A DNA stretch of 64,000 nucleotides. Source: Pictodentalium vernedei. Its lineage: Eukaryota; Mollusca; Scaphopoda; Dentaliida; Dentaliidae. Position numbers and translations under genes: made by a program. Where the stretch lies: assembly GCA_031216915.1 (NCBI GenBank), contig CM062290.1:257400291-257464290 (forward strand). The letters are read 5' to 3'. This document shows, piece by piece, positions 55,281 to 64,000 of this stretch. Under the pieces are notes generated by a model. That model ran no database searches and was not told the DNA's origin. It saw nothing but the letters and a program-made list of their open reading frames with translations. Position 1 is the stretch's first letter; each line of letters begins with the position of its first letter.

Positions 55281-57268
55281 GGTGTTTCATAATCACAACA
55301 TTTCAAGAAGTGGGAAGGCATTTGCCCCATCTTCCATTATCATGAACTATTCTGTTGAAATGTAACAGAACGATGCACTATATATTAGACCAAACTGATC
55401 TTGTTTTATATATTATTTGCAGGTACTGTATAATAACCACGATACTCCTTTTGAAGTTGACCACCTTGTAGAGGATTTCATGACAGGCTCTCTCAAGTTT
55501 CTTGATGACCTCTGATGAATTGATTTGTGAGTACATTTCTTACTGATATTTTGGTTGCTTTTCTCATCTCCCTTGGTTTAAGAATTTTAACATGTTTCAG
55601 AGTACTTTGTTACTGAAGTGAGAGGGTTTAAGTGTGCTGCCTCAAAACTAAATGGTTATTCAACTATAATTGATGTTTGTTTTCATTTTTTGGCGGAAAT
55701 ACTAAAAGCACTGTTTTTGCATATATTGTTGCTTTTGGGGGAATTTGGGTCCCTTTCATCCTCCATACTTTTTTTCACAAATAGTTCCAGCATTGAAGAA
55801 ATTTGCAGTTTATAAACAATAATTTTGCTTTTGATTTCTATTGCAATTCTTTTTTGCATACTAAATTCAGTAGTACATCATTCTATGCATTAAAAATATT
55901 TTATTCCCCCCATTTCTCTGTATTCAGTTGATGAGCTAATTTGCTGTTTTTTGGCACCAAACTTTTCTTCAAATATTTCACAATTTTGTTCAAATTAAAT
56001 CATTAAAGTTGAAAATAACATCATAATATGTGTCTGTCTCTGTTATTGACATGTTATATCTAACCACAGTCCTGATTCAGTGTTTTATAGGTGAATTTCA
56101 GCATGCTGATTTGGGCTAAAAATTGGGTAAAGAAAGACCTTAAAAGTAAATTGCAGCTAATATTGACCGTGCATTCGATAATTCATTTCGGTTTTGGCCA
56201 CGCTGACACTCAGTGACAGCGGTTATGTTTATTGTGATATGCAAATTGGGGGATGGTTTCCGGTAAAGGAGAATTGTCACATTTGTCAGTGTAAAACGAT
56301 CACAAAAGACACTGATCGACGCTTGCGTTAGTATGGTTGCAAGAAAAAACTAAATTCTCAGCATCGTCCAAGCGCACCTTATTTCAAAGCACGAATGCAT
56401 CATTTTCAACCCATCTTCAATCGGTCCTTTTCAGACATCAAACACACCGACTCAGATTCCATGGTTACTAGGAAGTAAATAACTTCACAACATCTGGGGG
56501 AAATCAACACGCACAATATAGTTCCAGGTCACTTGGAATATACTTCGTGAAAAAGTGATTTCTGAAGCATTCTGCTCACTTTGTTATGAATATTGGCTTA
56601 TTTTATGTGTATCATCCCGATTTTATACACTCGGTTATTTTTTTTACAAGTGGTTCATGTTATCTTTCTAGTGCTCAATAATTCGGATGTTTTGTCAACA
56701 TCATTTCGAACCATATTTTGCAGTTATGACATTAACAGCTCAAGTATTTGCTTCCCCCGTTTGCAAATCCGCTCATACATTGTCTCGAACAAATAAAGGG
56801 CGTGATCACGTCCTTGCATTCTTACGATTTCCCAAATTGAGTATTTCTGCAAGAACCACATCGTAATCACATGATCGGAATAAACATCATCGAAACATGG
56901 CCACATCCGGAACATCCAAAATTTGTGTTGGTGTTATTACATTCAAACATCAAAACCCACCAGAGTGTGTGTCAAAAAAAAATGCTTTCCCTGAGTCTGT
57001 AGTATGTTATTATATTGAGGACAAGGCTTTCGAATTACCGATTATTTTGTTGTTTTACCGGTTCGTTACTTATGCCATTGGCAAATTAATCTTCTTCAAA
57101 ATCATAAAATTCACTTTTTTTCCTGAAAAAAATTATATGTACCTTTTCTATGCACTTTACTCATTATTTTGATATATAATTTGCCTTTCCTTACTTCTCT
57201 CATCTGTTTCTGAGGCATTGGGAAAAATGTCAAAAAATTGACCAAAGTTAGATTGGACGATCCCTTAA

Positions 57269-57885
57269 GGGCCTATATAAGTAATGAAATTTTGTCTATT
57301 TTGAAAATTCTCACCTCTGATATTCCTTCAATTCAAATTAAATATACACAAAATGTACATCAAAATGAAGGTTGGGATGTATAGAACATGAAACACATAA
57401 ATAATCAACTCATTGAGTCGACTGTAGGCACCACTGGTTCCTGGAAGTCTGCTGCCGTATTCGCACCAGAACTGATAATTTAATAATATTTCACGAAAAC
57501 AACTTGTGGCCAAATGTGCTTTACATATCCAAGAACAAAGCTAGGGGATCAAAATTCAAGACACGCCGACAGAGCTGCATGGGGAAAATTCAAAAGCCTT
57601 TGCTTTTGTTTACGTATGAGTATACTTTCGATTTCCGGTCGACGTCATCGGACAGAAAAAGCATGTAAAAACAACGCCGTCTAAAATCAAATAATGAAAA
57701 AGATCGCCTTCATACACTATACTGTTATTAGATAGAGATTGCATAGTTGCCATATTCAGTGCAAGGTATCATGATACCTGTTGAAATTTCTTAGAATTAC
57801 GATTTTGTTTTTCGATGGAAATTCGTGGTAACGAGTGATTTGCGCATGTCTGTCGAGCATGGAAACCATCTTCAATAAAAAATGC
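57269..57885. repeat. Family C fold-back (reverse then forward copy)
   Basis: 57269-57660 is reverse (CTATATAAGTAATG ... CACCACTGGTTCCTGG ... ACAAAGCTAGGGGATC). 57675-57885 is forward (GCCGTCTAAAATCAAATAAT ... GGAAACCATCTTCAATA). It is the inverted partner of 45070-45640. Confidence 0.7.
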
Positions 57886-58739
57886 GGTTGTTCGTTCTCC
57901 AGAACAGCGTTCAAAACGCAAACCATCTGGGGAAGTAGCGAAATTAGGCGATGTTGACAAATAAATGAAAATTTCTCTACGATAAAAAAGAATGCGTGAC
58001 ATAAATTCTAACACATCTACTATACGCATTGAACTAAATTACCCGAACATAAGAGATTATTTGAACTTGAGCATTTAAGGTGAGATTTGCAAACTTTAGT
58101 ATAATCAAATTTTAGAAATTTTTCATCGGCCTCTTCACGACGATTGAACGTCGAAAACAATCGCCCACTTTTTGCTGATTTCATTTTTATTCCACTTCTT
58201 TGTAGGTGATGTTACTAGATAGTATATTCCTATTGCTCAATATGTTACAAATCGGGACAAAACGTGTAATAACTTTCAATATATAATTGAATCCGACAGA
58301 ACTATATCTTGTTAGATATTACTACGCACTAGAAGATTGCTGCAAGTTCAAGATCAGAATTTCTTCCAATGAGATTCCAAAACAACCGTTAGTCCGATTG
58401 CAAAGGAACAGACTGCAATATATTTACTTCAGTCAAACTGAAATGTCCAGTGATGGATGGTGCTTGATCGGCAATCAGTTTCTTCAACCAAAGGTGATTT
58501 TGATTTGGGTATAACATTTGTCACATGTTTATTGTTTACAACGTGAAAATGTAAACATATTTTTAATTTCTTATAAAATGAGTATTTTCATAAAACTTCT
58601 CGTCAGGGTCGTGTGTTCTCACACGAAAAGCAGGTAGGTAATCCGAGAAATCATTTTAAAAATGAATCGGCTTTAGCAACTGAAAATGTGCATGTTCACA
58701 CAAACTAAGGTGCTCCATTGGCCTCTCTATGTTGTGAAA
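57886..58739. other. Spacer and possible left end of a second YqaJ-fusion transposon
   Basis: Family C similarity stops at about 57885. A TTAA at 58075-58078 is followed by GGTGAGATTTGC. Its first three bases match the GGT start of the 49184 element. No matching right end exists within the window. The short frames here are not recognisable. Confidence 0.3.
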
Positions 58740-61553
58740 ATGGGTTCTTCACAAAGAAAATACTCCAAAAGTGGAAAATTTGGTAGAAAAACGGGCCGTT
58801 ATAAAAAGAAAGTTAAAGCCAGTAGGTCGATTGTACCCGTCAGCACCCCTGTCAGTGGTAATTTTCACACAGTAAGGCAGTTAGATGGACTCCGCTTACG
58901 AATAAGTCGTCTTGATACTGATACACCACATCTGATCACAGACAGGCATATTTTTCATGTAAAGAAAACTGTACAAGATGGTAAACGATGTATAATATTA
59001 GCAAAAATAAAGGGGACATCACTTGAAGGCTACCGGATAGTGGATTTGTCATCATTAGAGGATCATACCAATAATATTGTCATCCATGTTACAAATTGTT
59101 CTGCTGCATTAGTTCGCATTGCTGCTAAGAAAAAACCATACCAGTTATTTAAAGAGTCCAAGAGATATGGCTTGGCGTCTATTCTCATGGCATGGTGTCT
59201 AGGATGTCTTCATGTCTTCCACTTCCACACCAGTAGGAAAAGTCATATTGGAGATCACAAATATTTTGATGTTAATGCGAGGGCTGTTTCGGGTCAGATG
59301 GTGACAGGTGGAGGTTGTAGTTCCCTGAATGAGATAGCCGCAACATTAGACATGCCTGGGATGAGTAGGCAAACATTCAGCAACATTGAAAGTGGCATTG
59401 GGTACATTTGGGAAGAATGTGTGCAACAAGAGATGTTAGCAGCAGGATGTGAGGAGCGACGACTTGCTTTGGAGAGACAGGACTTTGATGTTGAAGGGAT
59501 GCCAGCAATTACAGTTGTTTGCGACGGTGGGTGGAGTAAGCGATCACATAAACATTCTTATAATGCTGCAGGTGGAGTTGCCGTAATAATTGGTGCAGTG
59601 ACCAGTAAAATACTATACATGGGTATCTTGAATAAGAACTGTTCAAAATGTAGATACTACGAGAGTCGCAACCATAATCCTCCAGATCACAAATGCTACA
59701 GAAATTGGGCAGGGAGCAGTCAAGGGATGGAAAGTGAAATAATTGTACAAGGTTTCCTTTCGACAGAAAGAATGCATGGTGTAAGGTATATGCGGATGGT
59801 GGGAGATGGAGATAGTTCGGTTTATAGTAGGATACAAGAAGAAGTTCCCATATGGGGTAGAAAAGTGCAAAAAATAGAATGTGCCAACCATATCACAAAA
59901 TGTCTACGAACCAAACTAGAACAGTTAGTAGCCGACAATCCACAGTATAAGGGCAAAAACATGCTGACCAAAGTCAAGAGAGTTACACTTGTCTCATGTG
60001 TTAGGTCGATGATATCCTTTAGAAGTCAGATTGGTCCTTCAACTGAAAAATCAAAGAAATCTTCAGTCGAGCTATTAAGATATGACATCATGAATGCAGC
60101 TCAGCATGTGTTTGGTGACCACAGGCAGTGCTCTGACTTCTGCAAGACGAAGAAAAAAGAAAAGGGTGATACCAGTAAGAGCTCCACTCCACCCCAACCT
60201 CTGCATGATCAAGAACATGTCAGTGGTGTTGAAGATGATGAGATATTTCAAAATTTAACAGACTACTGGTCAGAAGGCATGACGCATGATGAGCTCTCTG
60301 CAGTGAGATCGATAGAGGATAATGACTCTTGTGAGATAGACCCGTCCCTCCATCGCGACATCAAAATCCATTTGAAGCGGATCTCTGACAAAGCAGAATC
60401 TCTACTCACTGGTGCAACAACAAACTTGGCCGAATGCTGGATGAGTATGAGGATGAAGTTTGATGGGGGTAAAATAGTGAACCGTTGTAATCGGGGTGCT
60501 TGGAATTACAGATGCTACGGAGCTTTTCTCAGAAAAAACATGGGCGTGAATTGGGCTCCTCTTGCATGGGAACAGGCTACTGGGACACGGGCCGGCAGGG
60601 CATTCACAGAAGAATATGCAAAGAGAGATCATCACTTGGAAAAAGCTGGGACATATCAGAAGAAGGAATATAAGATCAAGAGATGGAAAAGAAAAATGTC
60701 TGCCTTGAAACAAAACACAACCAAAAAAGCTCGACTTGAATATGGCCCTGACATTATTGAAGAAAGTACAGACATTAGCCAAGAAGAATTAGAGAAAAGA
60801 TCTGAAATTTATTATGAGAAAGAGGTCAATGTATCGGAAACCATCCTTCACCATATTGAATCCCAAACTAAAGAACAGTCTTCATCTGGTTATTGGCTCG
60901 ATGAGAGGAAAAAAAGACTTACAGCATCAAACTTTGCCAGCATAGTCAAACGCAATCCAACCATACTTGTTCATAAGCTTGTCGAAAGACTATTGTACTC
61001 ATCGTTTACTGGGACAAGAATTACAAGAAGAGGCCTTCGTCTAGAAAAGTATGCTGTACAGGAATATATACATCACCTGAGGGAACAAGGAGAAGAAGTA
61101 AGCGTCCAAAAAATGGGATTGTATGTGGATAGAGCTCATCCGTTTCTTGGCGCAAGTGTGGATGGTCATGTCTCCAGTCAACATCATGGCAATGGCATCT
61201 TAGAAATAAAACATGTACTGATGACCAAAATCATGATGTTCGAAGAAACTGCCCATAAATTGAAGGGATTCTGTTTGCAAAAGATCGATGGGATGCTCAA
61301 GCTTAAACTGTCACATGCTTTCTACTATCAAATACAAGGTCAAATGAATATATTAAATCTTCCCTGGGCAGACCTGGTTGTACGCAGAGTGGATACACAA
61401 CAGCTCCATATCGAACGTATCCATCGAGATCTTGACTTCTGGACTAACACCATGCTTCCAAAGTTATCAGCATTTTACAGTAAGGCTCTCCTTCCTGAAC
61501 CGGCTGTTCCACGACATGGGAAAAAACCTGGAATTCGGGAACCAGGAGTTTGG
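58740..61553 (+). CDS. DDE transposase-YqaJ nuclease fusion, exon 1 (open copy)
   Basis: ATG 58740 (AAAATGG) is chosen because the 50310 copy starts at the same place; an in-frame ATG at 58686 is possible. This exon encodes 938 residues. After a basic N-terminus comes a Mutator-like/Kolobok-type DDE domain: D262 (CDGGWSKR), D356 or D358 (GDGDSS) and E565 (NLAECW), with CSKC...HKC as a possible zinc site and IECANH between. A charged linker follows. The C-terminal third is a YqaJ/lambda-exonuclease-like domain: RLTASNF, D808 (GASVDG), E822 and K824 (LEIKH), and YYQIQGQ near 863-868, the Mg-binding and catalytic set of that fold. TGG|GTAAAT is the donor. The frame has no stop. The protein would act in the nucleus. 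Cutting and joining by the DDE part is inferred from the family; the role of the nuclease is unknown. Confidence 0.9.
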
Positions 61554-62752
61554 GTAAATAGATGCCATCATTCTCTGCATTCTCATACACCACATATTCA
61601 TACAAATAATGTACTGTTACCTGCCAATTAATATTGATGGCCAAATATAAGTGCTGCTGAACATTTTTCCAAATTTAATAACAGCAACATCACTATTATT
61701 CGGCAGGTGAGAGCTGTAGGAGGGCTGCAATGAACAAAGTATCCTGCTGCTTCTTCCCTGATCATACCAGCATCTGACATTTTCCAGAGAGCTTTCCAGA
61801 AAATGATGTCATATTCAGGTATTATCAGCATAGCAGCTGCAGGATACTTTGTTATTGAGGTTATGCTACAACTTATTTTGACCCATACTGCATACATATT
61901 GATAGTCACACTCAAATGTAGCCACGAGTAAAACAACAAGCATGCATGTATTGCACAGGTTAACCCTTTACCCAACGCATATGATTTCAAAATTTATTAC
62001 TTTAAATGTTTTGGATTTTTTCGTAAAATTTCAACAAACCATATGTGACCGCTCTTTGGAACGATCTCATCAAGCTCGTTCCAAAGAGGGGTCACATGAT
62101 ATGGTTTTGTTACAATTTCTGAAAAATATTTTTTCAGCTACTGAATTTGCATATTACGCGGTTAGATGTGGGCGATTAGTTGGGTAAACGGTTAACATGG
62201 AATTGGTAAGTGCATATTCAATAGTATAGACAAATAAGATTTGTCTGTTTCTGCACCAAACACAACCTAAATTGGGCTTTTCATTTTTGACACATGGTTA
62301 TAATGTTTACAATGTGCATTCCGTGAAATAGAGGTAAGAAAACCCTGGCAGAATAGTATATATGATTAATCTTTTATGCAAAGAGGGAATAATCAGAGTA
62401 GCATCCGTCATTTTGGACCATTCTGAATGATTGAGGAATTTGAGGATAATGAAAGGGATGGCTCAAAGGGGGATCATACAGGCCCCTTCGACAGTCCACT
62501 CATGGACAAGACCGAGAATCTCTGTCAGGGAATTTTGTAATTAATTGCAATGTTCCATCATTTTAGAGTGGACAGACAGATTAATATAATTTCATTGTTG
62601 TTTCTCCTCACATTATGATGAATAATAATATGTATTGTGTTTTAATCATAGATATTTGCATTTTCAGCATTCATTGATTTGTAGTAGAGTTGAAAGGAAA
62701 ATGACCCTATTTGTTATCTTATTCTTATTGTGATCTCTATCTGTAATTGCAG
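61554..62752 (+). other. Intron 1 of the open transposase-YqaJ gene
   Basis: It begins GTAAAT and ends CTGTAATTGCAG. It contains a family P MITE (61964-62191) and a segment around 61730-61850 with inverted 'ATCCTGC..CTGC' motifs. The exon 1 frame runs on for 25 codons into this intron before a stop, so splicing is needed for the tail. Confidence 0.75.
61964..62191. mobile_element. Palindromic TTAA MITE, family P, subfamily B, copy 2
   Basis: TTAA at 61960-61963 and 62192-62195. The ends are CCCTTTACCCAACGC and, inverted, CCGTTTACCCAACTAATCGCC. The core is GCTCTTTGGAACGA and its partner. The arms match the 20407 copy (TTTCAACAAACCATATG). It sits in intron 1 of the transposase-YqaJ gene. Confidence 0.8.
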
Positions 62753-63052
62753 TACATTGACACTACAAAGGCAGCAAAAAAATCAGGGGGAAAGCAGGGA
62801 AAGAGCAAGAAAACCAAAGAGACAGAGAAGCAGTTTATTCAGACATCCACCACTGAAGCTGAAACACCATCAGATACATGTACAGCATCAGATTCCATCA
62901 ACATCTCTGACATTGATGAACCTGTCCTGAGATTTTTGAACAAGCGCATCCAGCACCAGTGGGAGGACGATTTTGGACGTTCAGAGTGGTACTGTGGGAA
63001 TATTCTCCAGGTATTCTATGGCAACGACGGTGATAAAGATGCCGTGTATGAG
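62753..63052 (+). CDS. Transposase-YqaJ fusion, exon 2
   Basis: A 300-nt phase-0 exon between TTGCAG and GAG|GTGAGT. It encodes YIDTTKAAKKSGGKQGKSKK, a lysine-rich, then Ser/Thr- and acid-rich segment, followed by RIQHQWEDDFGRSEWYCGNI. It corresponds to 53811-54018 of the decayed copy, with FGRSEWY and DGD(K/E)DAV(Y/F)E conserved. The last exon (about 30 codons, as at 55423-55515) must lie beyond the right edge. The full protein would be about 1070 residues. Confidence 0.8.
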
Positions 63053-63556
63053 GTGAGTATTTCTCCTGTTTCTCATTTTATTCCATTGTTTGTAGCACTC
63101 GTGCCTTGAAATAAGCCGTGAATGACCGTTCATGTAACCTTGAGGTTACAGCAGTGATGAAACAATAGCAAATTAATGGTTGCCATCAAATGACTATGAT
63201 ATGGCTGCTACATAATTTGCTGCATTGACAAGTTTCACATCAAGTGGAAATCTTTCGGGACATGATCGACACCATTTTTCTCATTTTGTATTTTTTAAAC
63301 AAATTATGCAAATTAAATAGCAACACCACACAAGCGATCTCCCATCAGTGAGATCATCCATCAGTTGTTGCTATTTATTTTTGAGATTAAGTCGCACAAG
63401 ACAATTCGCCTGTTGAAAACTGAGAAAGAGAGACAGAAATGAATGATTATTCTCACAAATTGTTAAGCCAGAACCTGCAGGTTACAACAATCCTATTTAA
63501 GCAGAACCTGGTAACTGGTGTCAATCTAGGATCTTCGTTACCAGCTCTGGCATTCC
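63053..63556 (+). other. Start of intron 2 of the open transposase-YqaJ gene
   Basis: GTGAGT begins the intron, which continues past the window. A short palindrome (GCGATCTCCCATCAGTGAG, around 63340) is present. No exon is seen up to 64000. Confidence 0.5.
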
Positions 63557-63809
63557 CTTTTAGCCTTTCGCTCAAAGTAAAGGCCAAAACTGGTCAGCGC
63601 TGTTCTAAAAAAAAACTAATTAATTTTCATTATTTTTCATGTTTTTGTTGTCTCAAAAACATTGGTTATGACCCCCTCATTGAAATGAGCTTCTGCAGTT
63701 CATTCCAATGAAGGGTCATAACCTATGTTTTTGCTACAAAAAATGGAAAAGTTAGTTATTCAATAATTTTGTTTGCAAATGTTGCCTGCTTTTCATGTTA
63801 GTTAAAGGG
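63557..63809. mobile_element. Palindromic TTAA MITE, family P, subfamily A, diverged copy
   Basis: The right end AAAGGG is followed by TTAA (63810-63813); the left end is degenerate. The core is GACCCCCTCATTGAAATGAG and its partner, with mismatches. It lies in intron 2 of the open transposase-YqaJ gene. Confidence 0.65.
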
Positions 63810-64000
63810 TTAATAATTAAGAAGTCACTTTTTTATTATATAATGGAGGCCTGCCAAAATTAGAAATTTGCGTAACCTGAAAATGGTTTGAGCAAAAAAA
63901 TTCTGCGAAAGCCTTTTTGTTTTTGCAGAACCCATTTTCATTGGTTTGTGCATATCTAAGTCGTTTTTGCGGGAGTGAAAAATGGGTCCCGCAGAATGGA

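Larger units (their letters stand above)
50310..55515 (+). pseudogene. DDE transposase fused to YqaJ-like nuclease, decayed copy
   Basis: ATG 50310 (AAAATGG context) starts a protein matching the gene at 58740 throughout, roughly three-fifths identical by eye. Exon 1 (50310-53107) has an in-frame TAG at 51144-51146, right after CDGGWS, a second TAG at 52203-52205, and a frameshift near 52290. Exon 2 (53811-54018) is 208 nt, one base out of frame compared with the 300-nt homologous exon. Exon 3 (55423-55515) encodes VLYNNHDTPFEVDHLVEDFM and the final stop TGA. Splice sites are TGG|GTAATT, TTTTCAG|TATT, GAG|GTACAT and TTGCAG|GTAC. DDE and YqaJ motifs are still recognisable (GDGDSSVY, NLAECW, TASNF, GASVDG, VEIKH). 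The stops make it a pseudogene. Confidence 0.85.
49184..56139 (+). mobile_element. TTAA-flanked transposon encoding a transposase-YqaJ fusion, decayed copy
   Basis: TTAA at 49180-49183 and 56140-56143. The inverted ends are perfect for 22 bp, starting GGTCTTTCTTTACCCAA, with further imperfect pairing around CAAATSAGCA. The left family D copy supplies the empty site (near 42880), where sequence on both sides of one TTAA is continuous. Length is 6956 bp. It carries one three-exon gene. TTAA target use fits Kolobok or piggyBac and not Mutator, which makes 9-10-bp duplications. Among these Kolobok is my preferred, unverified, assignment. Confidence 0.85.
46026..57264 (-). mobile_element. Family D TTAA transposon, right copy, with three nested insertions
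   Basis: TTAA flanks at 46022-46025 and 57265-57268. The inverted ends are GAGGACGTCCAACCTAAC and GGGATCGTCCAATCTAAC, extending into TTTGGTCAA. Removing the SINE (46089-46390), the Tc1-like element (46832-47861) and the 6956-bp transposon (49184-56139) leaves about 2.9 kb that aligns with 41725-44757. About 170 bp next to the SINE are missing compared with the left copy. Confidence 0.75.

Noticed and set aside
58740-61553. Captured viral or phage gene, because of the YqaJ 'viral recombinase' name
   Set aside because: The nuclease is part of a spliced eukaryotic transposase gene present twice, once within TTAA-flanked ends; no viral structural gene is nearby.

Overview
The window looks like intergenic DNA from a metazoan, most likely a marine invertebrate; I cannot name a lineage. 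The evidence is AT-rich sequence with no operons or dense coding, GT-AG spliced reading frames, pol III-type SINEs with tRNA or 5S rRNA heads, non-LTR retrotransposon remains, several families of TA- and TTAA-flanked DNA transposons and MITEs, and a TTAGGG-like tract. Almost everything I can identify is mobile DNA. The one convincing non-transposon gene encodes a small secreted protein (minus strand, 31.3-32.1 kb).

Layout. 0-7.7 kb holds MITEs (465-701 and 4803-5047) and one copy of an inverted pair (1.41-2.02 kb, partner at 12.33-13.0 kb). 7775-10437 is a dead Tc1-like transposon with a 5'-truncated LINE inserted in its transposase gene. 10.7-20.6 kb holds MITEs, an 86-bp triplicate repeat, two SINEs and a 12-unit tandem array of about 145 bp (16.48-18.22 kb). 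21128-24691 is a complete DNA transposon with terminal inverted repeats and a 3-bp target duplication. It encodes an XPG/FEN1-like nuclease joined to a CXC cysteine-rich domain (Academ-like) and sits inside a SINE with a 5S rRNA head. 25-41 kb holds MITEs, SINEs, diverged direct repeats, the secreted-protein gene and many copies of a fold-back repeat, here called family C.

41.7-57.3 kb is a nested structure. Two copies of one 3-kb TTAA-flanked element (family D) lie in opposite orientation and form a large inverted repeat. The right copy was then invaded by a SINE, by a Tc1-like element whose catalytic core is missing and whose interior carries a telomere-like palindrome, and by a 6956-bp TTAA-flanked transposon (49184-56139). 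That transposon carries a spliced gene in which a DDE transposase is fused to a YqaJ/lambda-exonuclease-like domain. The copy is decayed, with two TAG stops and two frameshifts. A second, open copy of the same gene starts at 58740 and runs off the right edge after two exons.

The two most interesting systems are the XPG-CXC transposon, whose ends, target duplication and empty site can all be read here, and the transposase-YqaJ fusion, present as one intact and one dead copy. At least five TTAA-targeting families coexist, which suggests TTAA-specific machinery has been very active in this genome.
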